A stretch of DNA of 64,000 bases from positions 620,001-684,000 of the forward strand of contig CAVQYZ010000002.1 in assembly GCA_963718405.1 (NCBI GenBank), given 5' to 3'. Below, piece by piece: positions 26,319 to 35,752 of the stretch. The DNA is from Bog-756 sp963718405 (GTDB lineage: Bacteria; Actinomycetota; Acidimicrobiia; Acidimicrobiales; RAAP-2). The translations under genes and the position numbers were made by a program. Within the stretch, counting starts at the first letter, position 1. Every line of letters begins with the position of its first letter. The notes beneath the pieces are model-generated. The model was not told where the DNA came from and did no database searches. It was given only the letters and a program-made list of their open reading frames with translations.

Positions 26319-27995
26319 TCAGGACTTGAGCCAGATCTGGGTGGGCCAGATGGCCCCGCCGTAGAAGGAGAAGGCCTTGCCTCCGGCCGGGGTGGTCGGG
26401 TTGTTCCAATTCTCCACCTGGGGCGCGGCGCCGATGGCCCATACCGTCCGGTCGTACCAGATGTAGGGGATGTCCGTGCCCATCAGCTCGTCGACCTCCT
26501 GGTAGGCCGCCACCCGGCCGGCCTGGGTCGAGGACTCGCGTCCCTTGATCAGGGCGGCCTGCATCTTCGGATCGTTGTTCCGGGCCATGTTGATGGAGAA
26601 CAACGAGTTGATGTTGGTGGGGCTCCAGAAGATGTAGTTGAGGTCGGGGTCGATGGCACCGAACTGCCGCCACACCTGGGCTTCGAACTTGCCGAGCAGG
26701 GCGGTATTGATGAGCTGGGCCTGCTCGATGGGGGCGAGGGTGACCGTCATCCCGACCGCCTGGAGCTTCTGCTGCAGGTACTCGGCGATCCTCGTGGTGC
26801 TGGAGTCGGGGGTGTGATTGAGGGTGACCGTCACCGGCTGCCCCGTCTCGGAGTGGACCTCGCTGACCAGCTGGCTGGCCTTGGCCGGGTCGTACTTGGG
26901 GTAGGGGCTGTTGGGGTTGTAGTAGGGGGAGGTGGACGTGAAGGGCCCGTTGGTGGTGGGGTTGACGTTGGAGTCGATCACCGCCACGTACTGGGCCGAG
27001 CTGATGGCGTAGGCCGCAGCCTGGCGCACTTTGAGATTGTCGAAGGGCGCCTTGGACAGGTTGAGCAGTAGGCATCCCATGTCCGGCTCGCCGGCCACCT
27101 TCTGGGTGTCGTCGATGTAGCCGTAGGAGGTGTCGCTCCGCAACGTCTTGATGGCGTTGGCGGTGTCGGTGTGCATGATGTCGACCCCACCGGACTGGAA
27201 GGTCTGCAGCAGCGACTCGGGGTCGGGGATGGGCTTGTAGGTGATGCTGTCCAGGTAGGGAAGCCCGGGGCGCCAGTAGTGGGGGTTCTTGGTGGCGGTG
27301 AAGTGGTCGTTCGGGACCCAGTCCTGGAACACGAAGGGACCGGTCCCGATGGGATTGGTCTGGCTCCCGGACTTCAGCCAGTTCGGCTCGGCCACATAGG
27401 CGATCTGTCCGCCGATGCCGCCGCACAGGTAGTAGTTGAAGGGAACCCACGGGGACTTGAGGGTGAGGGTGACGGTGAGCGGGCCGGTCACGGCGATGTT
27501 GCTGAAGCTGGTGAACTCCGGACCGGTCAGCAGGGCGGCCTGCTGGGCTTCGAAGTTGGCGGCCAGGGCCTCGGCGTTGCACGGTGTGCCGTTGTGGAAG
27601 ACCACGTTGGGCCGCAGGGTGATGGTCCACTCCGTGTAGGCGGCGTTGGGGGTGACCGATTCGGCCAGATAGGGCTGGGGGGTGCCGGTGTCGTCGAGGA
27701 TCATGAGGGGGTCAAAGACCGTGCGGGCGTAGAGCAGGCCCACCTCGTCGAAGGTCCCCTTGGTCGGTGAGAACCCCGCCTCTTCCGTGTCGACCCCGAA
27801 GATGAGCGAGCCGCCGGGCTTGGGGGTGGCGGTGGAGATGCCGTCGGGGTGGGTACCGGTGCTGGTGGTGGAGGTGCTGGAGGGACTGGAGCTGCAGGCG
27901 TCGAGCAGGCCTCCGGCCGAGCCGATGGCGGCGATGCCGACCCCGGTGACCGCGCTTCGGGCCAAGAACGACCTGCGGTCGATGCGATCTGACAT
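26319..27995 (-). CDS. Peptide/nickel-type ABC transporter substrate-binding lipoprotein
   Basis: The 558-residue SBP_bac_5 protein has a Tat signal (DRRSFLARS at residues 6-14) followed by a lipobox ending at Cys34, so it is predicted to be a Tat-exported lipoprotein. Family features include YARTVFDPLM, AYTEWTITLRPNVVFHNGTP, GTGPFVFQDW and the C-terminal WYDRTVWAIG. An AAGGGGG site lies just before the ATG at 27995. No permease or ATPase genes are adjacent, so it is an orphan. The ligand is probably an oligopeptide or similar, which cannot be fixed from sequence. Confidence 0.88.
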   Translation of the reverse strand: MSDRIDRRSFLARSAVTGVGIAAIGSAGGLLDACSSSPSSTSTTSTGTHPDGISTATPKPGGSLIFGVDTEEAGFSPTKGTFDEVGLLYARTVFDPLMILDDTGTPQPYLAESVTPNAAYTEWTITLRPNVVFHNGTPCNAEALAANFEAQQAALLTGPEFTSFSNIAVTGPLTVTLTLKSPWVPFNYYLCGGIGGQIAYVAEPNWLKSGSQTNPIGTGPFVFQDWVPNDHFTATKNPHYWRPGLPYLDSITYKPIPDPESLLQTFQSGGVDIMHTDTANAIKTLRSDTSYGYIDDTQKVAGEPDMGCLLLNLSKAPFDNLKVRQAAAYAISSAQYVAVIDSNVNPTTNGPFTSTSPYYNPNSPYPKYDPAKASQLVSEVHSETGQPVTVTLNHTPDSSTTRIAEYLQQKLQAVGMTVTLAPIEQAQLINTALLGKFEAQVWRQFGAIDPDLNYIFWSPTNINSLFSINMARNNDPKMQAALIKGRESSTQAGRVAAYQEVDELMGTDIPYIWYDRTVWAIGAAPQVENWNNPTTPAGGKAFSFYGGAIWPTQIWLKS

Positions 27996-28226
27996 GTTCC
28001 CCCTTTGGACGGTGACCGGAACGAACCTGGTTCGTCGGCCTGGCGAGATGGCCATGATTGTTGCCGTTACCCGCCGATTATGACGAGAACGTTACTTAGC
28101 GCCTGACGATACTCCTGTTCTCCGGCCCTGCGCCGGTATACCGGGGAACGTTCGACCGGGACCGATTGATCCGGGCCGCTCGGTTCCCTCGGGCCGGCGG
28201 TACCCGATCTGAACCGGACCGGCAGG

Positions 28227-28232
28227 TACTCT
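28227..28232 (+). promoter_or_regulatory. -10-like element (TACTCT), leaderless recombinase start
   Basis: TACTCT ends 7 nt before the GTG at 28240, with no ribosome binding site. The 244-bp gap upstream, shared with the divergent lipoprotein gene, holds nothing else I can name. Confidence 0.45.
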
Positions 28233-28239
28233 TTCAGGC

Positions 28240-29127
28240 GTGTCGTGGGAGATCGAGGCGTACCGGCGGTCGGTTGGCGGCCTGTCCCCGGCGTCGGTGC
28301 GGGCCTACGGGTCCGACGCCGAGCACTTCGCCGAGTGGGCCGGCCGGGGAGGAGCGGAGGGCCCCGCCGATGTGGATCGGATCGTGCTCCGGCGCTACCT
28401 GGCCTTCATGGCTACCCGCCGCTACTCCCGGGCCACCATCGCCCGCACGGCGGCATCCCTGCGGTCCTACTTCCAGTGGTGCGTGAAGCGTGGTCTGCTG
28501 GCGGCCGATCCCTCCATCCACCTGTCGGCTCCCACGCCCGACTCCCGCCTGCCCCGGGTCCTCGGTCATGCCGAGCTGGCCCAGCTGCTGGAGCCGGCCC
28601 CCCGGCCCGACGCTCCCGCCTCCGACCGGACGCCGGTCGATCTCCGTGACAACGCCATCCTCGAGCTGCTGTACGGCAGCGGCCTGCGGGTGGCCGAGCT
28701 GTGTGGGCTCGACGTGGCCCACGTGGACCTGGCCCGCCGGGTGGTCACGGTCACCGGAAAGGGCTCCAAGCAGCGTCAGGTGCTCATGCACCAGCGGTCC
28801 GCCGAGGCCATCTCGGCCTGGCTGGGCGGCCCCCGATCGGTGCTGGCCCCGGCCGAGGGGCCCTCGGAGGCCCTGTTCTACAACCGCCGGGGGAACCGCC
28901 TGGGGCCCCGTGACGTACGGCGCATCCTGGACCGGCGATCGCCCGTCCCCACGCACCCTCACGCCCTCCGCCACAGCTTCGCCACCCATCTGCTGGACGG
29001 GGGTGCCGACCTCCGTGTGGTGCAGGAACTGCTGGGTCACGCCAGCTTGCAGACCACACAGGTCTACACTCATGTGAGCAAGGAACGCATGCTGTCTGTC
29101 TATTCGGGAACCCATCCACGGGCGTAA
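28240..29127 (+). CDS. xerC: Tyrosine recombinase XerC/XerD
   Basis: This 295-residue recombinase has an N-terminal SAM-like core-binding domain and a catalytic domain with all active-site residues: Arg150 (SGLRVAEL), Lys174 (GKGSK), His241 and Arg244 (HALRHSFATH), His267 (LGHASL) and Tyr276 (VYTHVS). Xer proteins resolve chromosome dimers at dif. It starts a block with a sigma factor and rpsB, as in other actinobacteria, so it is a housekeeping Xer and not a phage integrase. Confidence 0.92.
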   Translation: MSWEIEAYRRSVGGLSPASVRAYGSDAEHFAEWAGRGGAEGPADVDRIVLRRYLAFMATRRYSRATIARTAASLRSYFQWCVKRGLLAADPSIHLSAPTPDSRLPRVLGHAELAQLLEPAPRPDAPASDRTPVDLRDNAILELLYGSGLRVAELCGLDVAHVDLARRVVTVTGKGSKQRQVLMHQRSAEAISAWLGGPRSVLAPAEGPSEALFYNRRGNRLGPRDVRRILDRRSPVPTHPHALRHSFATHLLDGGADLRVVQELLGHASLQTTQVYTHVSKERMLSVYSGTHPRA

Positions 29128-29135
29128 GGGGTCAA

Positions 29136-30017
29136 TTGCCGACGCAAAGAAACGCAGTGGGACACGGCATCGACGGCGTGTGGGCCGAGTACAAGAAGAC
29201 CGGGGAGCGGGTCCTGCGGGACCAGCTCATCGTGCACTACGCCCCGGTGGTCAAGTACGTGGCCGGCCGGGTGTCGGTCGGCCTGCCCCGCCACGTGGAC
29301 GAGGCCGACCTGGCCAGCTACGGGATCATCGGGCTGATCGACGCCATCGAGCGGTTCGAGCCGCTCCGGAACATCAAGTTCGAGACCTACGCCATCCCCC
29401 GCATCAAGGGCGCCATCATCGACGAGCTCCGCTCCATCGACTGGGTCCCCCGGTCGGTGCGGGCCAAGGCCCGGGCCGTCGAGCAGTCCTACTCCAAGCT
29501 CGAGGCCACCCTGCACCGGACCCCGACGGACGCCGAGGTGGCCGCCGACCTGGAGATGACCGATGAGGAGTTCCAGACGGCGCTGAGGAAGATCTCCTTT
29601 GTCGGCGTGGTGGCCCTGGACGAGGTGTTCCGGGGCGGTGACCGTTCGGACCGCTCCACCCTGGGTGAGACCCTGCCCGACAGCACGGCCGGCCCCATGG
29701 ACACCTTCGAGGTCAAAGAGACCAAAGAAGCGCTGATCCAGGCGGTCGGCCAGATGGCCGAGCGCGAGAAGACCGTCCTCACGCTGTACTACTACGAAGG
29801 CCTGACCCTGGCGGAGATCGGGGACATCCTCGGGGTCACCGAGTCGCGGGTCTGCCAGATCCACACCAAAGCGGTCCTGCAGCTCCGGGCCAAACTGGCG
29901 GACCGGCCCGAAGGGACCGGACCGAGGAGCAAGGGGCCCACGGCCAAGGCTGCCGGAGGGGCCGGCCCCAACGCCGCCTCGGGCTCGAAACGGGTACCCA
30001 CCACCACAGCCCGCTGA
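29136..30017 (+). CDS. whiG: FliA/WhiG-family RNA polymerase sigma factor
   Basis: The 293-residue protein has sigma regions 1.2-2 (VWAEYKKTGERVLRDQLI, DLASYGIIGLIDAIERF, IKFETYAIPRIKGAIIDELRSIDWVPRSVR), region 3 and region 4 (LYYYEGLTLAEIGDILGVTESRVCQIH), the sigma-28 pattern. The start is TTG at 29136 preceded by AAGGGG; no better start exists. No flagellar genes lie nearby, so the WhiG type is more likely, often tied to development or motility. A Gly/Ala-rich 45-residue tail follows region 4. Confidence 0.88.
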   Translation: MPTQRNAVGHGIDGVWAEYKKTGERVLRDQLIVHYAPVVKYVAGRVSVGLPRHVDEADLASYGIIGLIDAIERFEPLRNIKFETYAIPRIKGAIIDELRSIDWVPRSVRAKARAVEQSYSKLEATLHRTPTDAEVAADLEMTDEEFQTALRKISFVGVVALDEVFRGGDRSDRSTLGETLPDSTAGPMDTFEVKETKEALIQAVGQMAEREKTVLTLYYYEGLTLAEIGDILGVTESRVCQIHTKAVLQLRAKLADRPEGTGPRSKGPTAKAAGGAGPNAASGSKRVPTTTAR

Positions 30018-30021
30018 GGCC

Positions 30022-30041
30022 GGCGGCCCGCCCGGGCCGCC
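30022..30041 (+). terminator. GC-rich hairpin after the sigma factor gene
   Basis: An 8-bp perfect stem (GGCGGCCC/GGGCCGCC) with a GCCC loop lies 4 bp after the sigma factor stop. There is no T-run, so termination is uncertain. Confidence 0.4.
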
Positions 30042-30069
30042 CAAGTGGAGCAACCCCGGTCATGGGCAG

Positions 30070-30075
30070 TACAAT
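30070..30075 (+). promoter_or_regulatory. rpsB: -10-like element (TACAAT) upstream of rpsB
   Basis: TACAAT lies about 127 bp before the rpsB ATG, giving a leader of roughly 120 nt. S2 leaders often carry autoregulatory structure; I see hairpin potential but cannot define a motif. The -35 is poor. Confidence 0.4.
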
Positions 30076-30202
30076 GGACTGGCCCGGTCAACCGGCGGGG
30101 CATACATGCGGGATCTAGCACGCACCCGACCGCGTCCACGGTCGCCCCTCAGCCAGGGGTGTTGTGGTCGGTGAACGACAACCGTTTGAAGGAGCAGTTC
30201 CA

Positions 30203-31254
30203 ATGGCCGTAGTTACGATGAAGCAATTGCTGGGCGCGGGCGTCCACTTCGGGCATCAGACCCGACGGTGGAACCCCAAGATGCGCCGGTTCATCCTCGG
30301 TGAGCGCAACGGGATCTACCTGATCGACCTGCGCCAGACCATGAAGGGGATCGAGGAGTCCTACGGGTACATCCGCGATCTGGTGGCCGGTGGCGGCACC
30401 ATCCTGTTCGTGGGCACGAAGAAGCAGACCCAGGGACCGGTGGCCATCTATGCCGACGCCTGCGGGATGCCCTACGTCAACGAGCGGTGGCTGGGCGGCA
30501 TGCTGACCAACTTCCAGACCGTGTCGACCCGGGTCAAGCGGATGAAGGAGTTCGAGGCCATGCAGAAGGCCGGGGACTTCGACGCCATGCCGAAGAAAGA
30601 GGCTCTGCGCCACACCCGGGAGCTCGAGAAGCTCCAGCGGAACCTGGGCGGGATCCGGAGCCTCGACCGACTGCCCGACGCCATCTTCGTCATCGACACG
30701 AAGAAGGAGCACATCGCCGTCACCGAGGCCAACAAGCTGGGGTTGCCGGTAGTAGCGGTGGTCGACACCAACTGTGACCCCGACGTCATCACCCATGTCA
30801 TCCCGGGGAACGATGACGCCATCCGATCGGGGGCCCTGCTGTGCCGGGTCGTGGCCGACGCCGTGGTGGAGGGCCGGTTCATCGCCCAGCAACGTCCGGC
30901 CCCGGCCCCGGCCGCCGCCCCGGCCCCGGCTCCGCTCCCGGTACCACCTCCGCCGGCCGCCTCGACCCCCGCACCGGCCGAAGCTGAAGCCCCGGCAGAG
31001 ACCGACGCGGCCGCCGCACCTGAGGCTGCTGCCCCCACCGTTGAGGCTCCCGCTGCTGCCGCGGAAGCTCCGGCTCCGGCCGCTGAGGCTCCTGCTCCGG
31101 CCCCTGCTCCGCCCCTGCTCCGGCCCCTGAGGCCGCCGCTCCCGCCCCGGCTCCGGCCGCGGAAGCCCCGGCCCCTGAGGCCGCCGCCCCGGCCGCCGAA
31201 CCAACTACTCCGGCCCCCGAGGCCACCCCGAGCGCGCCCACCGAGGAGGCGTAA
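30203..31254 (+). CDS. rpsB: 30S ribosomal protein S2 with Ala/Pro-rich tail (one-base deletion in tail)
   Basis: The core (MAVVTMKQLLGAGVHFGHQTRRWNP through CDPDVITHVIPGNDDAIRS, about 235 residues) is ordinary S2, and GAAGGAG precedes the ATG at 30203. A tail of over 100 residues of Ala, Pro and Glu follows. In the tail a G appears to be missing after 31111 in a CCGCCCCTGCTCCGG repeat: without it the frame turns Arg/Pro-rich and runs over tsf, while the neighbouring frame continues as APAPEAAAPAPAP and stops at TAA 31252-31254, two bases before tsf. Corrected length is about 350 residues. Confidence 0.92.
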
Positions 31255-31256
31255 CC

Positions 31257-32051
31257 GTGCCCGACTTCACTGCCAAAGACGTACAGAAGCTCCGCCAACT
31301 GACCGGTGTGGGCATGCTCGACGCCCGCGAGGCCCTCAATGAGAACGCCGGCGACATGGACAAGGCCATCACCTGGCTGCGGGAGCAGGGCAAGGCCAGT
31401 CAGGCCAAGCGGGCCGACCGCGAGGCGTCCCAGGGTGCCGTGGCCATCGGCCGGGCCGACGGTGTCGTCTCCATCGTCCAACTCCGGTCCGAGACCGACT
31501 TCGTGGCCAAGTCCGACGAGTTCGTGGAACTGGTGAACGCCCTGGCCGAGCTGGTGGCCTCCAAGGGTGAGAGTGCCATCGAGGAGCGCACCGAGGACCT
31601 CGAGCGACTGAAGCTGACGCTCAAGGAGAACATCTCCATCGGTCGGGTGGTCCGGATCACCGCCCCTGCCGACGGAGTGGTCGACTCCTACCTGCACCTG
31701 CAGGCCGGCCGCGGGGTCAACGCCGTGGTGGTGGCCCTGGCGGGTGGAAGCGTCGAGCTGGCCCACGACATCGCCGCTCACATCGCCTTCGCCCGTCCGG
31801 CCTACATCTCCCGCGACGAGGTTCCCGACGAGGAGGTGGCGGCAGAACGCGAGACGGTCGAGAAGATCGCCCGCAACGAGGGCAAGCCCGATGCCGCCCT
31901 GCCCAAGATCGTGGAAGGTCGCCTCAACGGTTGGTACAAGGAGCGGGTCCTGTTGGACCAGCCCTACGTGAAGGATGAGAAGCAGACCATCGCCAAGCTC
32001 CTCGGCCCGGCCACGGTGACGCAATTCGCCCAGGTCGTCGTCGGCGACTGA
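31257..32051 (+). CDS. tsf: Elongation factor Ts
   Basis: EF-Ts is the nucleotide exchange factor for EF-Tu. The 264-residue protein has the N-terminal UBA-like part (VQKLRQLTGVGMLDAREAL), the exchange motif SETDFVAKSDEF near residue 80, and the dimerisation domain (HIAFARPAYISRDEVP). The GTG at 31257 is 2 bases after the inferred rpsB stop, the usual tight rpsB-tsf arrangement. Length is normal. Confidence 0.97.
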   Translation: MPDFTAKDVQKLRQLTGVGMLDAREALNENAGDMDKAITWLREQGKASQAKRADREASQGAVAIGRADGVVSIVQLRSETDFVAKSDEFVELVNALAELVASKGESAIEERTEDLERLKLTLKENISIGRVVRITAPADGVVDSYLHLQAGRGVNAVVVALAGGSVELAHDIAAHIAFARPAYISRDEVPDEEVAAERETVEKIARNEGKPDAALPKIVEGRLNGWYKERVLLDQPYVKDEKQTIAKLLGPATVTQFAQVVVGD

Positions 32052-32058
32052 GGCAGCA

Positions 32059-32778
32059 ATGGGGGATCCGAGGCGCATCGTCCTGAAGATGTCCGGGGAG
32101 GCTTTGGCCTCTTCGGCCTCGGACGAGACCATCGACGCCTCGGTGGTGGAGCGGCTGGCCCTCGAGATCGCCCAGACCCTCAGCGAGTCCGATCTCGAAC
32201 TGGCGGTGATGGTCGGGGGAGGGAACATCTGGCGCGGCACCACCGGCGCCGGCGCCGGCATGGACCGGGCCACCTCCGACACCATGGGGATGCTGGGGAC
32301 GGTCATCAACGCCCTGGCCCTGCAGGACGCCCTCGAGCACCACGGCCGGGCCACCAGGGTGCTGTCGGCGGTGCAGATGGCCGAGGTGGCCGAGCCCTAC
32401 ATCCGCCGCCGGGCCATCCGCCACCTGGAGAAGGGCCGGGTGGTGGTGTTCGCCGCCGGCATGGGCAATCCCTACTTCACCACAGACACCTCGGCGGCCC
32501 TCCGGGGCGCCGAGATCGAAGCGGAGCTGCTGTGCAAGGGGACCCACGGGGGGGTCGACGGGGTGTACACGGCGGATCCCCGACTGGATCCCACGGCCAC
32601 CCGGTACGACGAGATCTCCTTCATGGAGGTGGTGGCCAAGGACCTGCGGGTCATGGATCTCACCGCCATTACCTTCTGCATGGACAACGGGTTGCCCATC
32701 CGGGTCTTCGACCTCATGGAGCCGGGCAACATCCACAAGGCCCTCAGTGGAGTCCCCATCGGAACCCTGGTCCGATGA
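32059..32778 (+). CDS. pyrH: Uridylate kinase
   Basis: The 239-residue amino acid kinase-fold protein has RIVLKMSGEAL, VMVGGGNIWRG, ATSDTMGMLGTVINALAL, and TDTSAALRGAEIEAELLCKGTHGGVDGVYTADP read in separate segments along the protein. PyrH phosphorylates UMP to UDP as a hexamer. It follows tsf by 7 bp in the conserved operon. Confidence 0.97.
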   Translation: MGDPRRIVLKMSGEALASSASDETIDASVVERLALEIAQTLSESDLELAVMVGGGNIWRGTTGAGAGMDRATSDTMGMLGTVINALALQDALEHHGRATRVLSAVQMAEVAEPYIRRRAIRHLEKGRVVVFAAGMGNPYFTTDTSAALRGAEIEAELLCKGTHGGVDGVYTADPRLDPTATRYDEISFMEVVAKDLRVMDLTAITFCMDNGLPIRVFDLMEPGNIHKALSGVPIGTLVR

Positions 32779-32839
32779 AATCCCAGGTGGCACTCACGGC
32801 TCGGTGGGGTCTGACCCTGCTGGCTACGCTGGTTCGCTA

Positions 32840-33409
32840 ATGGATGACGATCTGATTGCCCTGGTGGTGGCGGACGCCAAAGAGCACATGACCAAAGCGG
32901 TGGAGCACGTCCTCACCGAGTTCGGGTCGGTGCGCACCGGAAGGGCCACCCCGGCCCTGGTCGAACATCTGAAGGTGGACTACTACGGGGCGGAGACCGA
33001 GCTCCGTCAGATGGCCGGCTTCAGCGTGCCCGAGGCCCGACTGCTGGTGGTGTCGCCCTACGACAAGGGCTCGCTGCCCGCCATCGAGAAGGCGCTGCAA
33101 GGCTCGGACCTGGGCATCACCCCGTCCAGCGACGGCACGGTGATCCGGCTGTCGTTCCCGGTGCCCACCGAGCAACGTCGCAAAGAGCTGGTGAAGGTGG
33201 TCAAGGGCAAGGCGGAGGACGGACGGGTAGCCGTTCGGAACGCCCGCCGGGCCGCCCGACACGAGCTCGACGCCATGCAGAAGGACGGCGACCTCTCGAC
33301 CGACGAGCTCGAGCGGGTCGAGAAGGACCTTGACAAGATCACCCACGACCAGGTGGCGGCCATAGACAAACTGCTGGCCCACAAGGAGCAGGAGCTCCTC
33401 GAGATCTGA
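32840..33409 (+). CDS. frr: Ribosome recycling factor
   Basis: The 189-residue protein shows EFGSVRTGRATPALVEHLKVDYYG and VRNARRAARHELD in order, the family signature. It splits post-termination ribosomes together with EF-G. I chose ATG 32840 (MDDDLIALVV); upstream in-frame sequence is the pyrH tail. GCTGG is the only weak ribosome-binding-like sequence, so translation may depend on the preceding gene. Confidence 0.97.
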   Translation: MDDDLIALVVADAKEHMTKAVEHVLTEFGSVRTGRATPALVEHLKVDYYGAETELRQMAGFSVPEARLLVVSPYDKGSLPAIEKALQGSDLGITPSSDGTVIRLSFPVPTEQRRKELVKVVKGKAEDGRVAVRNARRAARHELDAMQKDGDLSTDELERVEKDLDKITHDQVAAIDKLLAHKEQELLEI

Positions 33410-33458
33410 GAGATGACCGGGCCATGGTTGGTCCGGTCGACGGGAGGAAACAACCCAC

Positions 33459-35732
33459 GTGGATGACGTCCCTGACCGGGGAGATGATGAGGAAACTCGA
33501 GCGCACCCTCCAGTGACGCGCACCGAGACGACCGGCCCGATCACCGACCGGATCCGGATCGTCGGTGCCGAACCTGCCGGAGAGGTCACCCAGATGGTGC
33601 CGGCGGTGTCCCGGCACGTCGGCCCGGCTGAAGACCCTTCGGACCTTGTGGACGACGAGCTCGGAGGGTCCCTGGTCCGACTCACCGGCGAGCCCGCCGA
33701 TCCGGACCCCAGTACTCCGACGGTGCAGCCGGTCAATCCGGGTCAGACGGCTGTGCCAGGTGCCACCACGGCCACCACCGAGCTGCCCCACTGGACCGAG
33801 CCTCCCACGGGCCAGGTCCCGGCCGTCCTGGCCCGCGACACCGGAGGCGAAGGATCCGGATCGGGGATCGCCTCGCCGTCGTGGCGCGAGGAGGATGCCG
33901 ACTGGATGGCCCACGACGAGGAGTTCGAGCCCGCCATGTTCGGGGACGACCGGGTGGCTCTGGGATCGCTCGACGAGACCGAGGGCTCCGACCCCGACCG
34001 CCGGCCGTGGGAGTTCGACCTCGATTCGGTGCGGCCCGGCGTGGCCAGTCCGGTCCGGCACCCCACGGGGGCCGACGAGGTCGACGACGGGTCCACCATC
34101 GCCCCCATCACCGAGCCCACCGCCGTGGTCTCCTCGGAGCCCGAGGGGACCGGGTCCGGTGTGGCTGGATTCGGGGCCGGCGTGGCCGCGGTCGAAGGGG
34201 TCCAACCGGAGCACCCCCGTCCGTTCGGCGATCCCGCGCCGGAGCCCGGACGGGAGGCTGCTGTATCTGCCCCCTTCGCCGGCGGGACCGGGACCGGGAG
34301 TGGGATCGGGCCGGTCGCCGCAGCAGCCGGGTCGGGCGCCACGGCAGGGTCGGCCGAACCCCCACGGGGCTTCGTGGACGAAGGCCGGTCACCGACGACG
34401 GGGTTGCCCGACGACGACCTGTCCCAGATCGGGAGGGCCCGGCCCACCGGGACGGCGGGGACGGCCCGGGCCCGTCGCAACGGCCTGCTGCCCTCGCGCC
34501 TGCGGGCCAAGCGGCCCGACGACGTCGAAGCGGTCACCGACAGCCCCCTGGCCGCCGAGCCCCCGGGGGCTTCGGTCACCGATGTTCCCGGAGCCGGGCG
34601 CAAGCGGGGGAGCATGGCCTCGCTGGCCGCCGCCGACCGCAGCGCCGAACGGGAGGACCTCGAGACCTCGGCCTCGGTCGACACCGCCACCGAGCGGGGC
34701 CGGGCGGGCTCCGACACCGTGGACATCGCCGCCACTGCGGCCGTGGCCGCGGGGGTGCCCCGCCGTCGCCCGAGACGCTGGTCGGTCTCGGACCCCTCGC
34801 CCGTAGTCGGGGAGGGGGGCGACCTGGCCACGGGCGGCGGGCCACCTCCCCGTCGATCCGCTCGCACCGCGCCGGGCCCCGATGGCAACGAGCGCTCTTC
34901 GCCCCGCCAGCCGGGCGGCGGTGGGATCGGCATCCGGGTGGGAACCGGCATCGCTGTGGCGGTCATCGCTCTGGTGGCCTTCAAGCTGGGAACGGTCACC
35001 TCCCTGGCCCTGTGCCTGATCGTGATCACCTTCGCCGCCGGTGAGAGCTTCGGGGTGCTCCGGCGGGCCGGATACCACCCGGCCACGCTGCTGGGGCTGG
35101 TGGGGACCATCTCGCTGATGGTCGGCGCCTACGACAAGGGCATCGCCGCCATCCCGCTGATCCTGGTCCTGATCACCGCCTTCACCCTCATCTGGTACCT
35201 GTTCGGGATCGAGCGCGGCTCCCCGGTGGCCGGAACGGCAGCCACCTTGCTGACCGTGGGTTGGGTGTCGCTCCTCGGCGCCTACGCCGGCCTGCTGCTG
35301 TCGCCGTCGATGTTCCCCGACCGCCACGGGATCGCCTTCCTCTTGGGGGCCATCATCGCCACGGTGGCCAACGACGTGGGGGCGTTGGTGATCGGGGGAG
35401 GCATGGGTCGCCACGCTCTGGCCCCCAACATCAGCCCCAACAAGACCTGGGAGGGCCTCATCGGGGGTGCCCTGTTCTCCATTCTGGCCTCCACCGTGAT
35501 CGTGGGGCAGATCCACCCCTGGACGCCGTCCAACGCCGCGGTCCTGGGCGTGGTGGTGGCCGTGGTGGCCCCGATCGGCGACCTGTGTGAGTCCCTGCTG
35601 AAGCGGGACCTCCGATTGAAGGACATGGGCACCATGCTCCCGGGTCACGGGGGTGTCCTCGATCGGGTCGACGCCCTGTTGTTCGTGCTCCCTGCCACCT
35701 ACTACCTGGTCCGCGCCCTGAACCTGGCCTGA
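33459..35732 (+). CDS. cdsA: Phosphatidate cytidylyltransferase with about 485-residue disordered N-terminal extension
   Basis: CdsA makes CDP-diacylglycerol for phospholipid synthesis. The catalytic domain begins near residue 487 with about eight membrane helices. It ends in the family signature (SPNKTWEG, then GDLCESLLKRDLRLKDMG and GHGGVLDRVDAL). The preceding 485 residues are Pro/Gly/Ser/Asp/Glu-rich low complexity with one conserved-looking patch (LPHWTEPPTGQVP). The GTG at 33459 follows GGGAGGAAA. At 757 residues it is about two and a half times a typical CdsA. No internal stop or second start marks a separate gene. Confidence 0.92.
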   Translation: MDDVPDRGDDEETRAHPPVTRTETTGPITDRIRIVGAEPAGEVTQMVPAVSRHVGPAEDPSDLVDDELGGSLVRLTGEPADPDPSTPTVQPVNPGQTAVPGATTATTELPHWTEPPTGQVPAVLARDTGGEGSGSGIASPSWREEDADWMAHDEEFEPAMFGDDRVALGSLDETEGSDPDRRPWEFDLDSVRPGVASPVRHPTGADEVDDGSTIAPITEPTAVVSSEPEGTGSGVAGFGAGVAAVEGVQPEHPRPFGDPAPEPGREAAVSAPFAGGTGTGSGIGPVAAAAGSGATAGSAEPPRGFVDEGRSPTTGLPDDDLSQIGRARPTGTAGTARARRNGLLPSRLRAKRPDDVEAVTDSPLAAEPPGASVTDVPGAGRKRGSMASLAAADRSAEREDLETSASVDTATERGRAGSDTVDIAATAAVAAGVPRRRPRRWSVSDPSPVVGEGGDLATGGGPPPRRSARTAPGPDGNERSSPRQPGGGGIGIRVGTGIAVAVIALVAFKLGTVTSLALCLIVITFAAGESFGVLRRAGYHPATLLGLVGTISLMVGAYDKGIAAIPLILVLITAFTLIWYLFGIERGSPVAGTAATLLTVGWVSLLGAYAGLLLSPSMFPDRHGIAFLLGAIIATVANDVGALVIGGGMGRHALAPNISPNKTWEGLIGGALFSILASTVIVGQIHPWTPSNAAVLGVVVAVVAPIGDLCESLLKRDLRLKDMGTMLPGHGGVLDRVDALLFVLPATYYLVRALNLA

Positions 35733-35752
35733 GTTTCGGGCAGGCTAGGGGT

